A program made the position numbers and the translations under genes. A stretch of DNA of 41,678 nt from Gammaproteobacteria bacterium (GTDB lineage: Bacteria; Pseudomonadota; Gammaproteobacteria; Thiohalobacterales; Thiohalobacteraceae): NCBI GenBank assembly GCA_016218375.1, contig JACREG010000134.1, positions 1 to 41,678 of the forward strand, given 5' to 3'. Positions within the stretch are counted from its first letter, which is position 1. Each line of letters opens with the position of its first letter. The notes beneath the pieces are model-generated. The model worked only from the letters and a program-made list of their open reading frames with translations, was not told where the DNA came from and ran no database searches. This document shows, piece by piece, positions 25,901 through 31,964 of the stretch.

Positions 25901-27808
25901 GTTGTTGCCCTGCGCGGGATCGTCGGGGTAATACGCATAGGTCGTGATGTCGGCCACATCGGTGCGCGGGCCGTCGGCCTGCGAGAGCTGATGCAGCGGG
26001 CCGTTGTACTGCCAGGTGGTCGTGCGCGACACGGCCGTGCCGTCGGGCTTGAAGCCGTCGATGGTCTCGCTCAGGCGGTTGCCCCAGTCGTCGTAGGTGG
26101 AGGTGGTGACTTTGGAGCGGCCGGACGATACCGACGGTTCGGTGCGCGTCGCGATCTTGTGGTAGAAGCGCGCGTCGTAGGTGGAGTCGGTGCGGCGCGC
26201 ATCCGGAGACGCGACCGGATCGAAGGCGCACACGCCGGTGGCGGTATCCGTCGCCGAGACGCCTTCGACCTTGCAGCCGTACTGCCCTTTGGCGTCGTAG
26301 TTGCCGTAGCGCGTGGTCACGCCGTTTTCGGTCTTGGACAGCAGGTTGTTGGTGGCGGGGTCGTATTGATAGCCGGTGTTGCCGGTGCCGCAGGTGGAAC
26401 AGCCAGGGCCGGTGATGTTGGTGACGAGCGCGACGCCGAGCTGCACAGCGGTGCTGTAGGTGCTGGGTTGAGCGCGGCTGTTGGTGACGGTGCGCGTGCC
26501 GTCGGCGTTGTACACGATGTCGACGCGCTGGGCGTTGTTCGCATGCGTCGAGAGGTTCGCTCGACCTTCGGCATCGTAGCCATAGGTCGCATAACGGATG
26601 CCGCGCTCGTCGGTGATGCCGGTCAGCGCGTGCGGGAAGCGCGTGTCTTCGTAGTGGTAGCGCTTGCTCGTCCCGTCGGGGTTGTCGACGTATTCGAGGT
26701 TGCCGGCGGTGTCGTAGCGGTAGGTCCAGACGCGGTTGGTGTGGTCGGTGAGCGTCGAGATGCGGTTGCTGGTGTCGTAGCCGAAGGTCAGATACTCGCC
26801 GGTGTTGGTGTCGACGCGGTCGAGACGGGATTGGGTGTCATAGGTGAGGGTTTGGGTGTTGCCGTTTATATCGGTGATGGATTGGAGACGGCCGGTGGCG
26901 TTATATGTTTCAACGACATTATCGACCGACAAATATTGCCAACCATTGGGAACCGCATGAGTACCATCTAAGCGTATTACGTGATCATGGATATCATTAT
27001 CTGGTTCCCAACGATGCTCACCATACTCGTAACCACCTTCGGGGAGCGAATAAGCGGCAGTAAACACAAAACGGTATATTTTTCCATCCGGGCGTACAGC
27101 ATCCAGCCAAAGATTTGTATTCGTATCGAGCTTGATCTGGCGCTGAAATGAATAGCCCCAGTTGACCCCAACCGGAGAGTCGCTACTGGCTACACCGTAA
27201 TAGTTGTAGTAACGGGCAAACTGCAAGATATCTGTGTTGGAAACATCACGATCAATTTCGTGAAGCCACTTTCCGCCTATACCTACATTAATCGGATTAC
27301 TAACGTTCTGACCACATCCACCAGAACCTTTGTTTTTACCCGCGGTTTCACATTGGCCGGTAATCACATTTCTCGTTGAGCTAGATGGACAACGACTGCT
27401 GTACCGACAAACATGGTAGGAATTGTTAACATAGAATTGCACAGCGGAATCTGGACAATAAACCCGAGCAAACAAATACTGACTTGGCCCCGGGCAATTC
27501 CCTATCTGCGTCGACCAATATGTTGTGCCACCGAAATACTGAGACGCTGTAACAGGATCGTAATTCGTATTTTCTGGGAACCCATTATTCCAGATGGGCG
27601 TTCCAGTGGTACACCCTGGTACTTCTGTAGAAATTATCTGCGTTCTCGAATTGTAGTATTGAAGTCCTTGGGGCGACACATCTTCTGCCTTGGCCGTGGC
27701 TGAGGTCATCAATGAACATGCCATGACTATCGGGATCAATACAGAAATCAAGGGATCAGCGTATTTGAAACCACAAACCCATCTCACCACCGCGCGCAGC
27801 CACCCCAT
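23000..27808 (-). CDS. Secreted Rhs/YD-repeat polymorphic toxin with phospholipase A2-like tip
   Basis: 1,602 residues. Order: signal peptide (about 1-43, ending TATAKA then ED), a DUF6531-like segment (NPINVGIGGKWLHEIDRD...FARYYN), a long series of YD repeats (GYDxxGxL-type, about 250-1215), a calcium-binding insert (1222-1353), the Rhs core (1401-1508: HVDHLGTPKALTNEAG, RFSGQYADAETGLHQNGFR, GRYLESDPIGLEGG), then a variable 94-residue tip. The YD repeats form a shell that encloses the toxin tip, which is released after the DPIGL-type core. No PAAR or VgrG domain is present, so export is probably Sec-dependent rather than type VI. GGAGGAG six bases before the ATG at 27808 fixes the start. Core DNA is GC-rich; both gene ends are AT-richer. 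Confidence 0.9.
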   Translation of the reverse strand: MGWLRAVVRWVCGFKYADPLISVLIPIVMACSLMTSATAKAEDVSPQGLQYYNSRTQIISTEVPGCTTGTPIWNNGFPENTNYDPVTASQYFGGTTYWSTQIGNCPGPSQYLFARVYCPDSAVQFYVNNSYHVCRYSSRCPSSSTRNVITGQCETAGKNKGSGGCGQNVSNPINVGIGGKWLHEIDRDVSNTDILQFARYYNYYGVASSDSPVGVNWGYSFQRQIKLDTNTNLWLDAVRPDGKIYRFVFTAAYSLPEGGYEYGEHRWEPDNDIHDHVIRLDGTHAVPNGWQYLSVDNVVETYNATGRLQSITDINGNTQTLTYDTQSRLDRVDTNTGEYLTFGYDTSNRISTLTDHTNRVWTYRYDTAGNLEYVDNPDGTSKRYHYEDTRFPHALTGITDERGIRYATYGYDAEGRANLSTHANNAQRVDIVYNADGTRTVTNSRAQPSTYSTAVQLGVALVTNITGPGCSTCGTGNTGYQYDPATNNLLSKTENGVTTRYGNYDAKGQYGCKVEGVSATDTATGVCAFDPVASPDARRTDSTYDARFYHKIATRTEPSVSSGRSKVTTSTYDDWGNRLSETIDGFKPDGTAVSRTTTWQYNGPLHQLSQADGPRTDVADITTYAYYPDDPAQGNNRARLHRVTDATGVVLRDNIQYTATGKVASESRPNGVTLSYSYYPGNDRLETLTESAGTTSRVTRWTYLATGEVQTITQAYGTPDATMLTFGYDDARRLTRLTDGLGNYLEYTLDTEGNRTFEKTYDSAGSLKKQLAQTFDTYNRLDTTAQANETTDHTYAPDGTLDTARDGKSVVTDYSYDALKRLTQTVQDQAGTDAGSANATTRYGYDAADRLSSVTDPVNGNTVYVYDDLGNRLSQTSPDTGTTSFGYDNAGNLTTRTDAKGQVFGYAYDALNRLTLLDAPGTSDDIAYTYDSCSSGRLCRVSTASARIDERYDAFGNLTGLPGIAYSYDAAGRVKTLTYPSGAKVTYSYSASGQISGMTFTVNGVTQTLASTISYAPFGPLMNLTYGNGLNLTQTFDTAYRMTAQSIPGVLSLSYTAYDANGNLNARSGEVYAYDALNRLDTATGPFGARDYTLDKNGNRTALDGTTYTYTPNSNRLTGITDAIGSADVLLDANGNTLNKGSWTFDYTTHNRLVASYDNGTLAATYAYNGLGQRIAKTKPDTTGRHFLYGQTGELLAETDNDGNLLNEYLYLNGQPLAVYQPDDDNDGSSNADEDRTHSNPANTDSDGDGLANLDEWYSTGTDARDADSDNDGVLDGAEVAAGTDPQSPTEYPGDGDVNQDGQVDVGDLLLVMQMATGTRVPTPEQQTHADAHTDGVIDVRDVLKLQRRILGVSLREWFNELPGAQQMLAAVEQALDTVAQAIDTDLIRQAEAAVANGKLYYIHVDHLGTPKALTNEAGTKVWSATHDPFGLAMVNEDVDGNGQLVTFNLRFSGQYADAETGLHQNGFRTYDPSTGRYLESDPIGLEGGLNTFSYVSNNPLRFVDQLGLMGGGAGPYSKPGLGPFGPVCGSGSSATWIPDGPYKKACEFHDQCYGTCGSDKTLCDLIFLFMSGTPLYYGAVTFFGGDAYEQAQKEACDECNQ
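23003..23284 (-). other. Rhs variable tip: phospholipase A2-like domain
   Basis: Residues 1509-1602 of the Rhs protein. Features of secreted phospholipase A2: a calcium-loop-like GPVCGSG, then CEFHDQCYGTCGSDKTLCD with the catalytic His1550-Asp1551 pair, the following Cys-Tyr, and an Asp after Cys1564 at the place of the second catalytic aspartate. Cysteines at 1529, 1547, 1553, 1557, 1564, 1597 and 1600 could form disulfides. The HDxCYxTCG...K..CD spacing resembles animal group XII enzymes from memory. Expected activity is hydrolysis of the sn-2 acyl bond of phospholipids in a target membrane. Confidence 0.7.
23750..24145 (-). other. Calcium-binding insert in Rhs: thrombospondin-3 repeats plus dockerin-like pair
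   Basis: Residues 1222-1353. Aspartate-rich repeats (DDDNDGSSNADED, TDSDGDGLANLDEW, ADSDNDGVLDGAE) are thrombospondin type 3-like. They are followed by two EF-hand-like loops of dockerin type I form: DVNQDGQVDVGDLLLVMQ and ADAHTDGVIDVRDVLKLQRR. They sit between the YD repeats and the Rhs core. Confidence 0.75.
27749..27770 (+). repeat. Diverged copy of the RAYT-flanking 22-bp repeat, inside the Rhs signal sequence
   Basis: Matches 21344-21365 at 19 of 22 positions, same orientation. Read on the minus strand it encodes FKYADPL in the Rhs signal peptide, so the repeat has been absorbed into the coding sequence. Confidence 0.65.
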
Positions 27809-27867
27809 ACGCGACTCCTCCCTGACATTCTTCTTATGCATTTTTCTTAACGACCGCGAAACGGCGG

Positions 27868-27934
27868 GGCCGCGGACATCGAGTGTTGTTACTGCCGGTA
27901 GTTTTGACTCGCCGGCGCAGCGGCGTCAAGGGCA
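27868..27934 (+). repeat. 67-bp direct repeat, left copy
   Basis: Matches 29008-29074 at 62 of 67 positions. It contains a stem TTGAC-(TC)-GCCG / CGGC-GTCAA around a GCGCAG loop (27904-27929). It lies between the Rhs start and the DUF433 gene. An 18-bp stretch just before it (27852-27869) recurs exactly at 29729-29746. Confidence 0.8.
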
Positions 27935-28004
27935 GAGGCGAAATCGGGGCCGGGAACCCCCGACCGCTTGCAAGCCATGCCGTCCGCTTCGTATGCTCAG
28001 TGCC

Positions 28005-28232
28005 ATGGATTATCGCGATTACATCACCATCGAACCCGGCAAGCGCAGCGGCAAGCCCTGCATTCGCGGGCTGCGCATCACTGTGTACGACATCCTCGAA
28101 TACCTTGCCTCCGGCATGAGCGAAGCGGAAATCCTGGCCGACTTTCCCGATCTGACCGCCGAAGACATTCGCGCCTGCCTGGCCTTCGCCGCGGATCGCG
28201 AACGCCGCATGGTTACCATTCCCGCGGCGTGA
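28005..28232 (+). CDS. DUF433 antitoxin (VapB-like)
   Basis: 75 residues, complete. DUF433 proteins are small antitoxins paired with DUF5615 PIN-like toxins. Typical features: DYITIEPGKRSGKPCIRGLRITVYDILEYLASGMSEAEILADFPDLTAEDIRACLAFAADRE is close to the family consensus (quoted pieces: GKPCIRGLRITV, LASGMSEAEIL, DIRACLAFAA). The N-terminal ATG at 28005 gives the usual length; no strong ribosome site is visible. The TGA overlaps the GTG of the next reading frame, the coupling expected of a toxin-antitoxin pair, but the toxin is truncated. Confidence 0.85.
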   Translation: MDYRDYITIEPGKRSGKPCIRGLRITVYDILEYLASGMSEAEILADFPDLTAEDIRACLAFAADRERRMVTIPAA

Positions 28233-28351
28233 AGCTGCTGCTCGACGAGAATCTGTCCCCGCGTTTGGCAAATCGGCTGGGCGATTTGTTTCCCGCACAG
28301 GGTCGTAATGCGCCGGATGTGTTCGGCGTGTGCCGTGGCTTATGTCCGGCT
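28229..28351 (+). pseudogene. Truncated DUF5615 (PIN-like) toxin
   Basis: Starts with GTG overlapping the DUF433 stop by three bases. The first 22 residues, VKLLLDENLSPRLANRLGDL plus FP, match the opening of DUF5615 toxins including the first acidic residues of the PIN-like site (LDEN). From about 28295 the sequence loses all resemblance and runs into REP-like DNA with a 41-bp repeat at 28352. The rest of the toxin (about 90 residues) is missing. The frame happens to stay open but encodes no recognisable protein. Confidence 0.7.
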
Positions 28352-28392
28352 GAAAACATTCGGCGCAATACGCTGCGCTATTGCGCCCTACG
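28352..28392 (+). repeat. 41-bp palindromic repeat, copy 1
   Basis: Identical over 41 bases to 29908-29948. Contains the perfect stem GGCGCAATA/TATTGCGCC with loop CGCTGCGC. It lies between the truncated DUF5615 toxin and the end of the RelE/ParE pseudogene. Confidence 0.85.
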
Positions 28393-28396
28393 CTGG

Positions 28397-28693
28397 TTAT
28401 TTACTTTTTCGGTCCTTCCAATAATCTGGATCACGATGAAGATTCATAACCGCGACAACAAACAATCCTTCTTGCTCTTCGGAGTACAGAACTCCATACG
28501 GAAATCGTCTCACCAGAGAACGCCTGATCTCGTCTTCAAGCACGGGCCACGCCTTTGGAAAGACAATCGACCGTTGAATGGTCGCGTAAACCTCAATGGC
28601 AAAATCATACCCGAGACCGGACTCAACCCCTTCGTAATATTAGATCGCCTGATTGAACTCTTCTTCCGCCTCGGGGTGAAACGAATAGGTCAT
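28397..28693 (-). pseudogene. RelE/ParE-family toxin with an in-frame stop codon
   Basis: Reading the minus strand from ATG 28693 gives MTYSFHPEAEEEFNQAI, then TAA (28640-28642), then YYEGVESGLGYDFAIEVYA... continuing in the same frame to a normal stop at 28397, with the family hallmarks RRSLVRRFPYGVLY and AVMNLHRDPDYWKDR. The reading is 98 codons long without the stop and has no frameshift. In relatives the position is normally Asp or Glu (AIxYYE), so GAA to TAA is a likely single change. The ATG overlaps the antitoxin stop (ATGA). The toxin should therefore be inactive unless the stop is suppressed. Confidence 0.85.
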
Positions 28694-28932
28694 TTATTGA
28701 AACGTTCCCAGACTTTCTTGAACACCGCGTCTCCCGACACGGCCTTCACCGATCCCGACCTCATTTCGGCCAAACGTTTACGCGCCACTACGATCCATTG
28801 CTTGTCGATCTCGGATTCCGGCGGGTTGAGGCTGCGGAGCAACGAGTCCACCACCAAAGCGCGCTCTTCCACCGGCAGGGAAACCGCTTCGGTAATCAAT
28901 TCTTTTGTATTCATGGAAGTTCGGATCGTCAT
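28690..28932 (-). CDS. Antitoxin, addiction module component (TIGR02574 type)
   Basis: 80 residues, complete. The pattern ELITEAVSLPVEERALVVDSLLRSLN followed by IDKQWIVVARKRLAEMRSG and a C-terminal VWERFNK is typical of the short helical antitoxins that precede RelE/ParE toxins. The ATG at 28932 is preferred because GAGGT lies about seven bases upstream; an in-frame ATG at 28914 would shorten it by six residues. It overlaps the following toxin pseudogene by four bases, so the pair was an operon. The antitoxin appears functional while its toxin is not. Confidence 0.85.
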   Translation of the reverse strand: MTIRTSMNTKELITEAVSLPVEERALVVDSLLRSLNPPESEIDKQWIVVARKRLAEMRSGSVKAVSGDAVFKKVWERFNK

Positions 28933-29007
28933 GATTGATACCTCGGGAGCTTGCAGTTGAAGCTAAGGCCGGACGGATAAACTGTCAAGCAAACGTAGCC
29001 TGGAGCA

Positions 29008-29074
29008 GGCCGCGGGCATCGACTGTTGTAACTACCGGTAGTTTTGACTCTCCGGCGCAGCGGCGTCAAGGGCA
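29008..29074 (+). repeat. 67-bp direct repeat, right copy
   Basis: 62 of 67 positions match 27868-27934, same orientation. The two copies bracket both toxin-antitoxin modules (27935-29007). Confidence 0.8.
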
Positions 29075-29088
29075 AACCGGGCGTCAGG

Positions 29089-29628
29089 TCATTCGCCATC
29101 CTCCGAATGGACAAATCCAATCGGTCGCCGTTTGGGTTCTTCCGGCGCCATCATCTGCCGCAGGGTCTCGATCAATCCAGTGATGGCTTGGTCGTGCGTT
29201 TGCAGTTTGCGCTCAATGCGCTGTTCCAGTTCGTCCAGCCGTTGCGCCAGTTCCTTGTTGGAGGCGAGCAGCGCGCGGAGGCGGACGAACGCCCGGACAA
29301 CATAAACGCCCACTTCGGCGGCCTGCGGGGAATTCAGCACATTGGCCGCCTGAATCGCGCCATGCTCGGTGAAGGCAAATGGCAGCGCATTGGAATATTT
29401 GAGTTTTCCGAGGTGGTCACAATTTGTGACCACCTCCTGTTTCTCCTCCGCCGTGAGCTGAAACACAAAGTCATCGGGGAAACGGGCGGGGTTGCGTTTG
29501 ATCGCCTGGTTCAACGCCTTGGTGGGCACCCCGTAGAGTTCGGCCAAGTCGGCATCGATCATGACTTTCTGACTGCGGATGGAGAGGATTCTGGAGGCGA
29601 TCGGTTCGATTGTTTGCAGGTTGGACAT
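29089..29628 (-). CDS. ORF6N domain protein
   Basis: 179 residues. The N-terminal 90 residues are an ORF6N (KilA-N related) DNA-binding domain: IRSQKVMIDADLAELYGVPTKALNQAIKRNP, FPDDFVFQLTAEE, and ALPFAFTEHGAIQAANVLNS. A coiled-coil-like region follows (KELAQRLDELEQRIERKLQ). Such domains occur in phage antirepressors and as solitary bacterial genes of unknown role. No other phage gene is nearby, so it is probably a solitary accessory gene. AGAAGGA seven bases before the ATG supports the start. The sequence and length look intact. Confidence 0.87.
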   Translation of the reverse strand: MSNLQTIEPIASRILSIRSQKVMIDADLAELYGVPTKALNQAIKRNPARFPDDFVFQLTAEEKQEVVTNCDHLGKLKYSNALPFAFTEHGAIQAANVLNSPQAAEVGVYVVRAFVRLRALLASNKELAQRLDELEQRIERKLQTHDQAITGLIETLRQMMAPEEPKRRPIGFVHSEDGE

Positions 29629-29869
29629 TCAAGTTCCTTCTTGGCCGATGGGGTGACGGGGCATGATGCCCCACCCCTCTGTGACTCTTCCATGATTTTA
29701 TGTCTGCGTTTGCCGTGTCCCGCTCGATGACCGCGAAACGGCGGGGTTGCGTACACCGGCACTATTCCTGGCAACCATAGCGGCGCCGGCGAGACTGTGT
29801 CAACCCGGCTTCCGTAGGCGGCGTAGCACGGATGAAAACCCATAGGGCTGGAATTCGGGAGGATGCGTA

Positions 29870-29900
29870 CCCGGATTCCGCTGCGCTGCATCCGGGCTAC
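29870..29900 (-). repeat. REP-like palindrome, family A copy 2
   Basis: Reverse complement matches 22517-22547 at 30 of 31 positions. Stem CCCGGAT/ATCCGGG, 7 bp on each side of a 13-base loop. Confidence 0.75.
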
Positions 29901-29907
29901 GTGAGCC

Positions 29908-29948
29908 GAAAACATTCGGCGCAATACGCTGCGCTATTGCGCCCTACG
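29908..29948 (+). repeat. 41-bp palindromic repeat, copy 2
   Basis: Identical to 28352-28392, 1,556 bases away, same orientation. It follows the family A palindrome by seven bases, making a compound repeat at the island's right end. Confidence 0.85.
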
Positions 29949-30042
29949 ATTATGCTGGAGCCGACGGGGCCGCGGTCATGGGTGTCATGATTGGGGATCT
30001 TGGCCGCCCCAATGTAGACGTGCAAACCTAAACGATACCGGC

Positions 30043-31854
30043 TTATCTCGCGTCGACTTGCACCCGCTCCCGCCCGCGCCACCACGCCTGCAACACCCAA
30101 CTCTCGGCATCGTAATACAGGGGCAGTGTCTTGGGGTGATCGAATTTGTCCCAATAGGCGACCCGGTGCGTGGCGATATACCAGTTCGGCACGACGTATT
30201 CACCGTAGAGCAGCACGCGGTCCAGCGCATGGGCGGCCGCGATTAGGGCTTTGCGGTCCGGCGCATACACCAGCTTTTCCACCAGGGCATCGACCACCGG
30301 ATCTTTTATGCCGGCCGTGTTGTTCGAGCCTTCCTGATCGGCGGTCGACGAGTGCCACATGTTGAGCTGTTCGTTGCCCGGTGATTGCGATTGCGGAAAC
30401 GAGCCCACCATCATGTCGAAATTGAAACTGCGGTTGCGCTGCACATACAGACTGACATCGACGGTGCGGTAGTTGAGTTCGATGCCGAGCTTGCGCAGGT
30501 TATGTGCATAGGGCGCGAGGATGCGCTCGAAACCTTTCTGCGCCAGCAAGAACTCGATATCGAACGGCGCGCCCGCGGCGTTGCGCAGGCGACCGTCGCG
30601 CACCGTCCAACCGGCTTCCTCCAGCAGCGCCTGGGCCGCGCGCAGATTGCGCCGCAGCGCGCCGGACTCGGCGGTATCCGCCGGCCGCCAGACTTGAGTG
30701 AATATCTCCGGCGCCAATTGGCTGCGATAAGGTTCCAGCAACGCCAGTTCTTCGCCCTCGGGCAGGCCGCGCGCGGCCAGTTCGCTGTTGCGGAAATAAC
30801 TGTCGCAACGCGTGGATTGGTTGTAGAACAGATTGCGATTCGACCAATCGAAATCGAAGGCCAGCGCCAGCGCGCGGCGCACGCGCCGGTCCTTGAACTT
30901 GTCGCGCCGGGTGTTCATGACAAAACCCTGCATGCCGGCGTTGTTGCGATGCACCAACTCTTCCTTGACGATACGGCCGTCGGCGAATTGCGGGCCGACG
31001 TAATCGCGCGCCCATTGTTTGGAATTATTCACCAGCGCGAAATCGTATTCGCCGGCCTTGAGCGCTTCGAGGTGGACGGTCTCGTCGGAATAATATTTGT
31101 AGGTGATGCGTTCGAAATTGAACATGCCGCGCCGGGTGCTGAGCGCGCGTCCCCAGTAATTCGGGTTGCGCACGTAGGTGATGTCCTTGCCCAGTCGGTA
31201 TTTCTCGACGGTGTACGGGCCGCTGCCGATGGGCGGCGTGCGCGTGAGTTTGTCGAACGCGTTACCGTCGACCCACTTGCGCGAGAAGACTTGCATCTGC
31301 GCGGCGATCAGGTGCAGTTCTGGATTGCGCTTGACGAACTCGAAGCGCACCGTGCGCGCATCCAGCACCACCGCGTGTTTGATGTCCGCCCAATAGAAGC
31401 GGAATTGCGGATGGCCTTTGTCGCTCTTCAAGGTATCGAACGTAAGTTTCACATCCTCGGCCAGCACGGGATCGCCGTTGGAGAAACGCGCGCGCGGATC
31501 GAGACGGAAGGTGACCGACAGCCCGTCGTCGGCCAATTGAATGTCTTCGGCGAGATGCGCGTAAAGGCTGTAGGGCTCGTCGGCGCTCTGCACCATCAGC
31601 GGTTCGAGCACCAGCGTGCCCAGACCGTCGACGGAGACGCCCTTGAGAATGAACGGATTGAAGCTGTCGTAATTGCCGAACCCGGAGAGGACCAGCTCGC
31701 CGCCTTGCGGCGCATTGGGATCGACATAGTCGAAGTGATCGAAGCCGGCGGGATATTTCGGCGTGTAGCCCAGCGCCACGGACGGCGCGGCGACCGCACC
31801 GGTGTGCAGGATGGCGAACAACCCCAGGGCAATGACGAGACGCAACACGGGCAC
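30043..31854 (-). CDS. yejA: Peptide ABC transporter substrate-binding protein YejA
   Basis: 603 residues, the E. coli YejA length. Periplasmic receptor of the SBP_bac_5 family delivering peptides to YejBEF. The N-terminus is a signal peptide (LRLVIALGLFAILHTGAVAA then PS). Recognisable segments are LSGFGNYDSFNPFILKG, the cluster-1 peptide-binding region LAEDIQLADDGLSVTFRLDP and GSGPYTVEKYRLGKDITYVRNPNYWG. GTG at 31854 is preferred because AAAAGGAA lies 6-8 bases upstream; the ATG at 31881 would add nine residues but has no ribosome site. The gene is cut off from yejBEF by the 8.7-kb island, so stoichiometry may now depend on separate promoters. It is divergent from fabI. Confidence 0.93.
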   Translation of the reverse strand: MPVLRLVIALGLFAILHTGAVAAPSVALGYTPKYPAGFDHFDYVDPNAPQGGELVLSGFGNYDSFNPFILKGVSVDGLGTLVLEPLMVQSADEPYSLYAHLAEDIQLADDGLSVTFRLDPRARFSNGDPVLAEDVKLTFDTLKSDKGHPQFRFYWADIKHAVVLDARTVRFEFVKRNPELHLIAAQMQVFSRKWVDGNAFDKLTRTPPIGSGPYTVEKYRLGKDITYVRNPNYWGRALSTRRGMFNFERITYKYYSDETVHLEALKAGEYDFALVNNSKQWARDYVGPQFADGRIVKEELVHRNNAGMQGFVMNTRRDKFKDRRVRRALALAFDFDWSNRNLFYNQSTRCDSYFRNSELAARGLPEGEELALLEPYRSQLAPEIFTQVWRPADTAESGALRRNLRAAQALLEEAGWTVRDGRLRNAAGAPFDIEFLLAQKGFERILAPYAHNLRKLGIELNYRTVDVSLYVQRNRSFNFDMMVGSFPQSQSPGNEQLNMWHSSTADQEGSNNTAGIKDPVVDALVEKLVYAPDRKALIAAAHALDRVLLYGEYVVPNWYIATHRVAYWDKFDHPKTLPLYYDAESWVLQAWWRGRERVQVDAR

Positions 31855-31897
31855 GCGTGATTCCTTTTGGTCCGGGGCCATTATATAGTAAGCGCGT

Positions 31898-31914
31898 CCA
31901 TTCATATGGAATGG
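31898..31914. promoter_or_regulatory. Small palindrome between yejA and fabI
   Basis: CCATTC at 31898-31903 and GAATGG at 31909-31914 form a 6-bp inverted repeat around ATATG in the 110-base divergent promoter region. Further ATGG-containing half-repeats follow (to 31933). It might be an operator for either gene; no regulator is identified. Confidence 0.3.
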
Positions 31915-31964
31915 TGATATGAAATGGTAATGGACGATAGTGAAACGCAAATGAGGAATACGCA

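Larger units (their letters stand above)
21321..30042. other. Accessory island splitting the yejABEF operon
   Basis: 8,722 bases lie between the start of yejB and the end of yejA, which are adjacent in the E. coli operon. All yej genes keep the same strand and order (yejA upstream, then yejB, yejE, yejF), so the simplest reading is insertion. Contents: RAYT transposase, two small membrane proteins, a large Rhs protein, two decayed toxin-antitoxin modules, an ORF6N protein and at least four families of short repeats. Much of the non-core sequence is visibly AT-richer than the flanks (22.2-23.3 kb, 26.9-27.8 kb and 28.4-28.9 kb). No integrase or tRNA attachment site was found. Confidence 0.75.
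29629..30042. other. 414-base intergenic region filled with repeats
   Basis: No supported gene. It holds an 18-bp match to the sequence at 27852-27869 (29729-29746), a REP-like palindrome (29870-29900), the second 41-bp repeat (29908-29948) and, near 29963, GGGGCCGCGG similar to the start of the 67-bp repeat. An apparent open frame on the minus strand here (HVARMQRSGIR) is the typical translation of REP sequence and was discarded. Confidence 0.7.

Noticed and set aside
24788-26971. Long 727-codon open frame on the plus strand opposite the Rhs gene
   Set aside because: It is the antisense shadow of the repetitive GC-rich YD-repeat region; composition is biased to Gly, Val and Ala with no domain, and the minus-strand gene has all the family motifs.
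23000-27808. Rhs as a type VI secretion effector
   Set aside because: No PAAR domain, no VgrG or other T6SS gene in the window, and the N-terminus is a Sec signal peptide.
27968-28960. 330-codon frame across the DUF433 and toxin region
   Set aside because: Only the 22 residues from 28229 resemble a protein (DUF5615); the rest runs across repeats and over the antisense of the RelE/ParE pair.
21344-29948. CRISPR array
   Set aside because: The repeats are scattered palindromes with no regular spacing of spacers and no cas genes.
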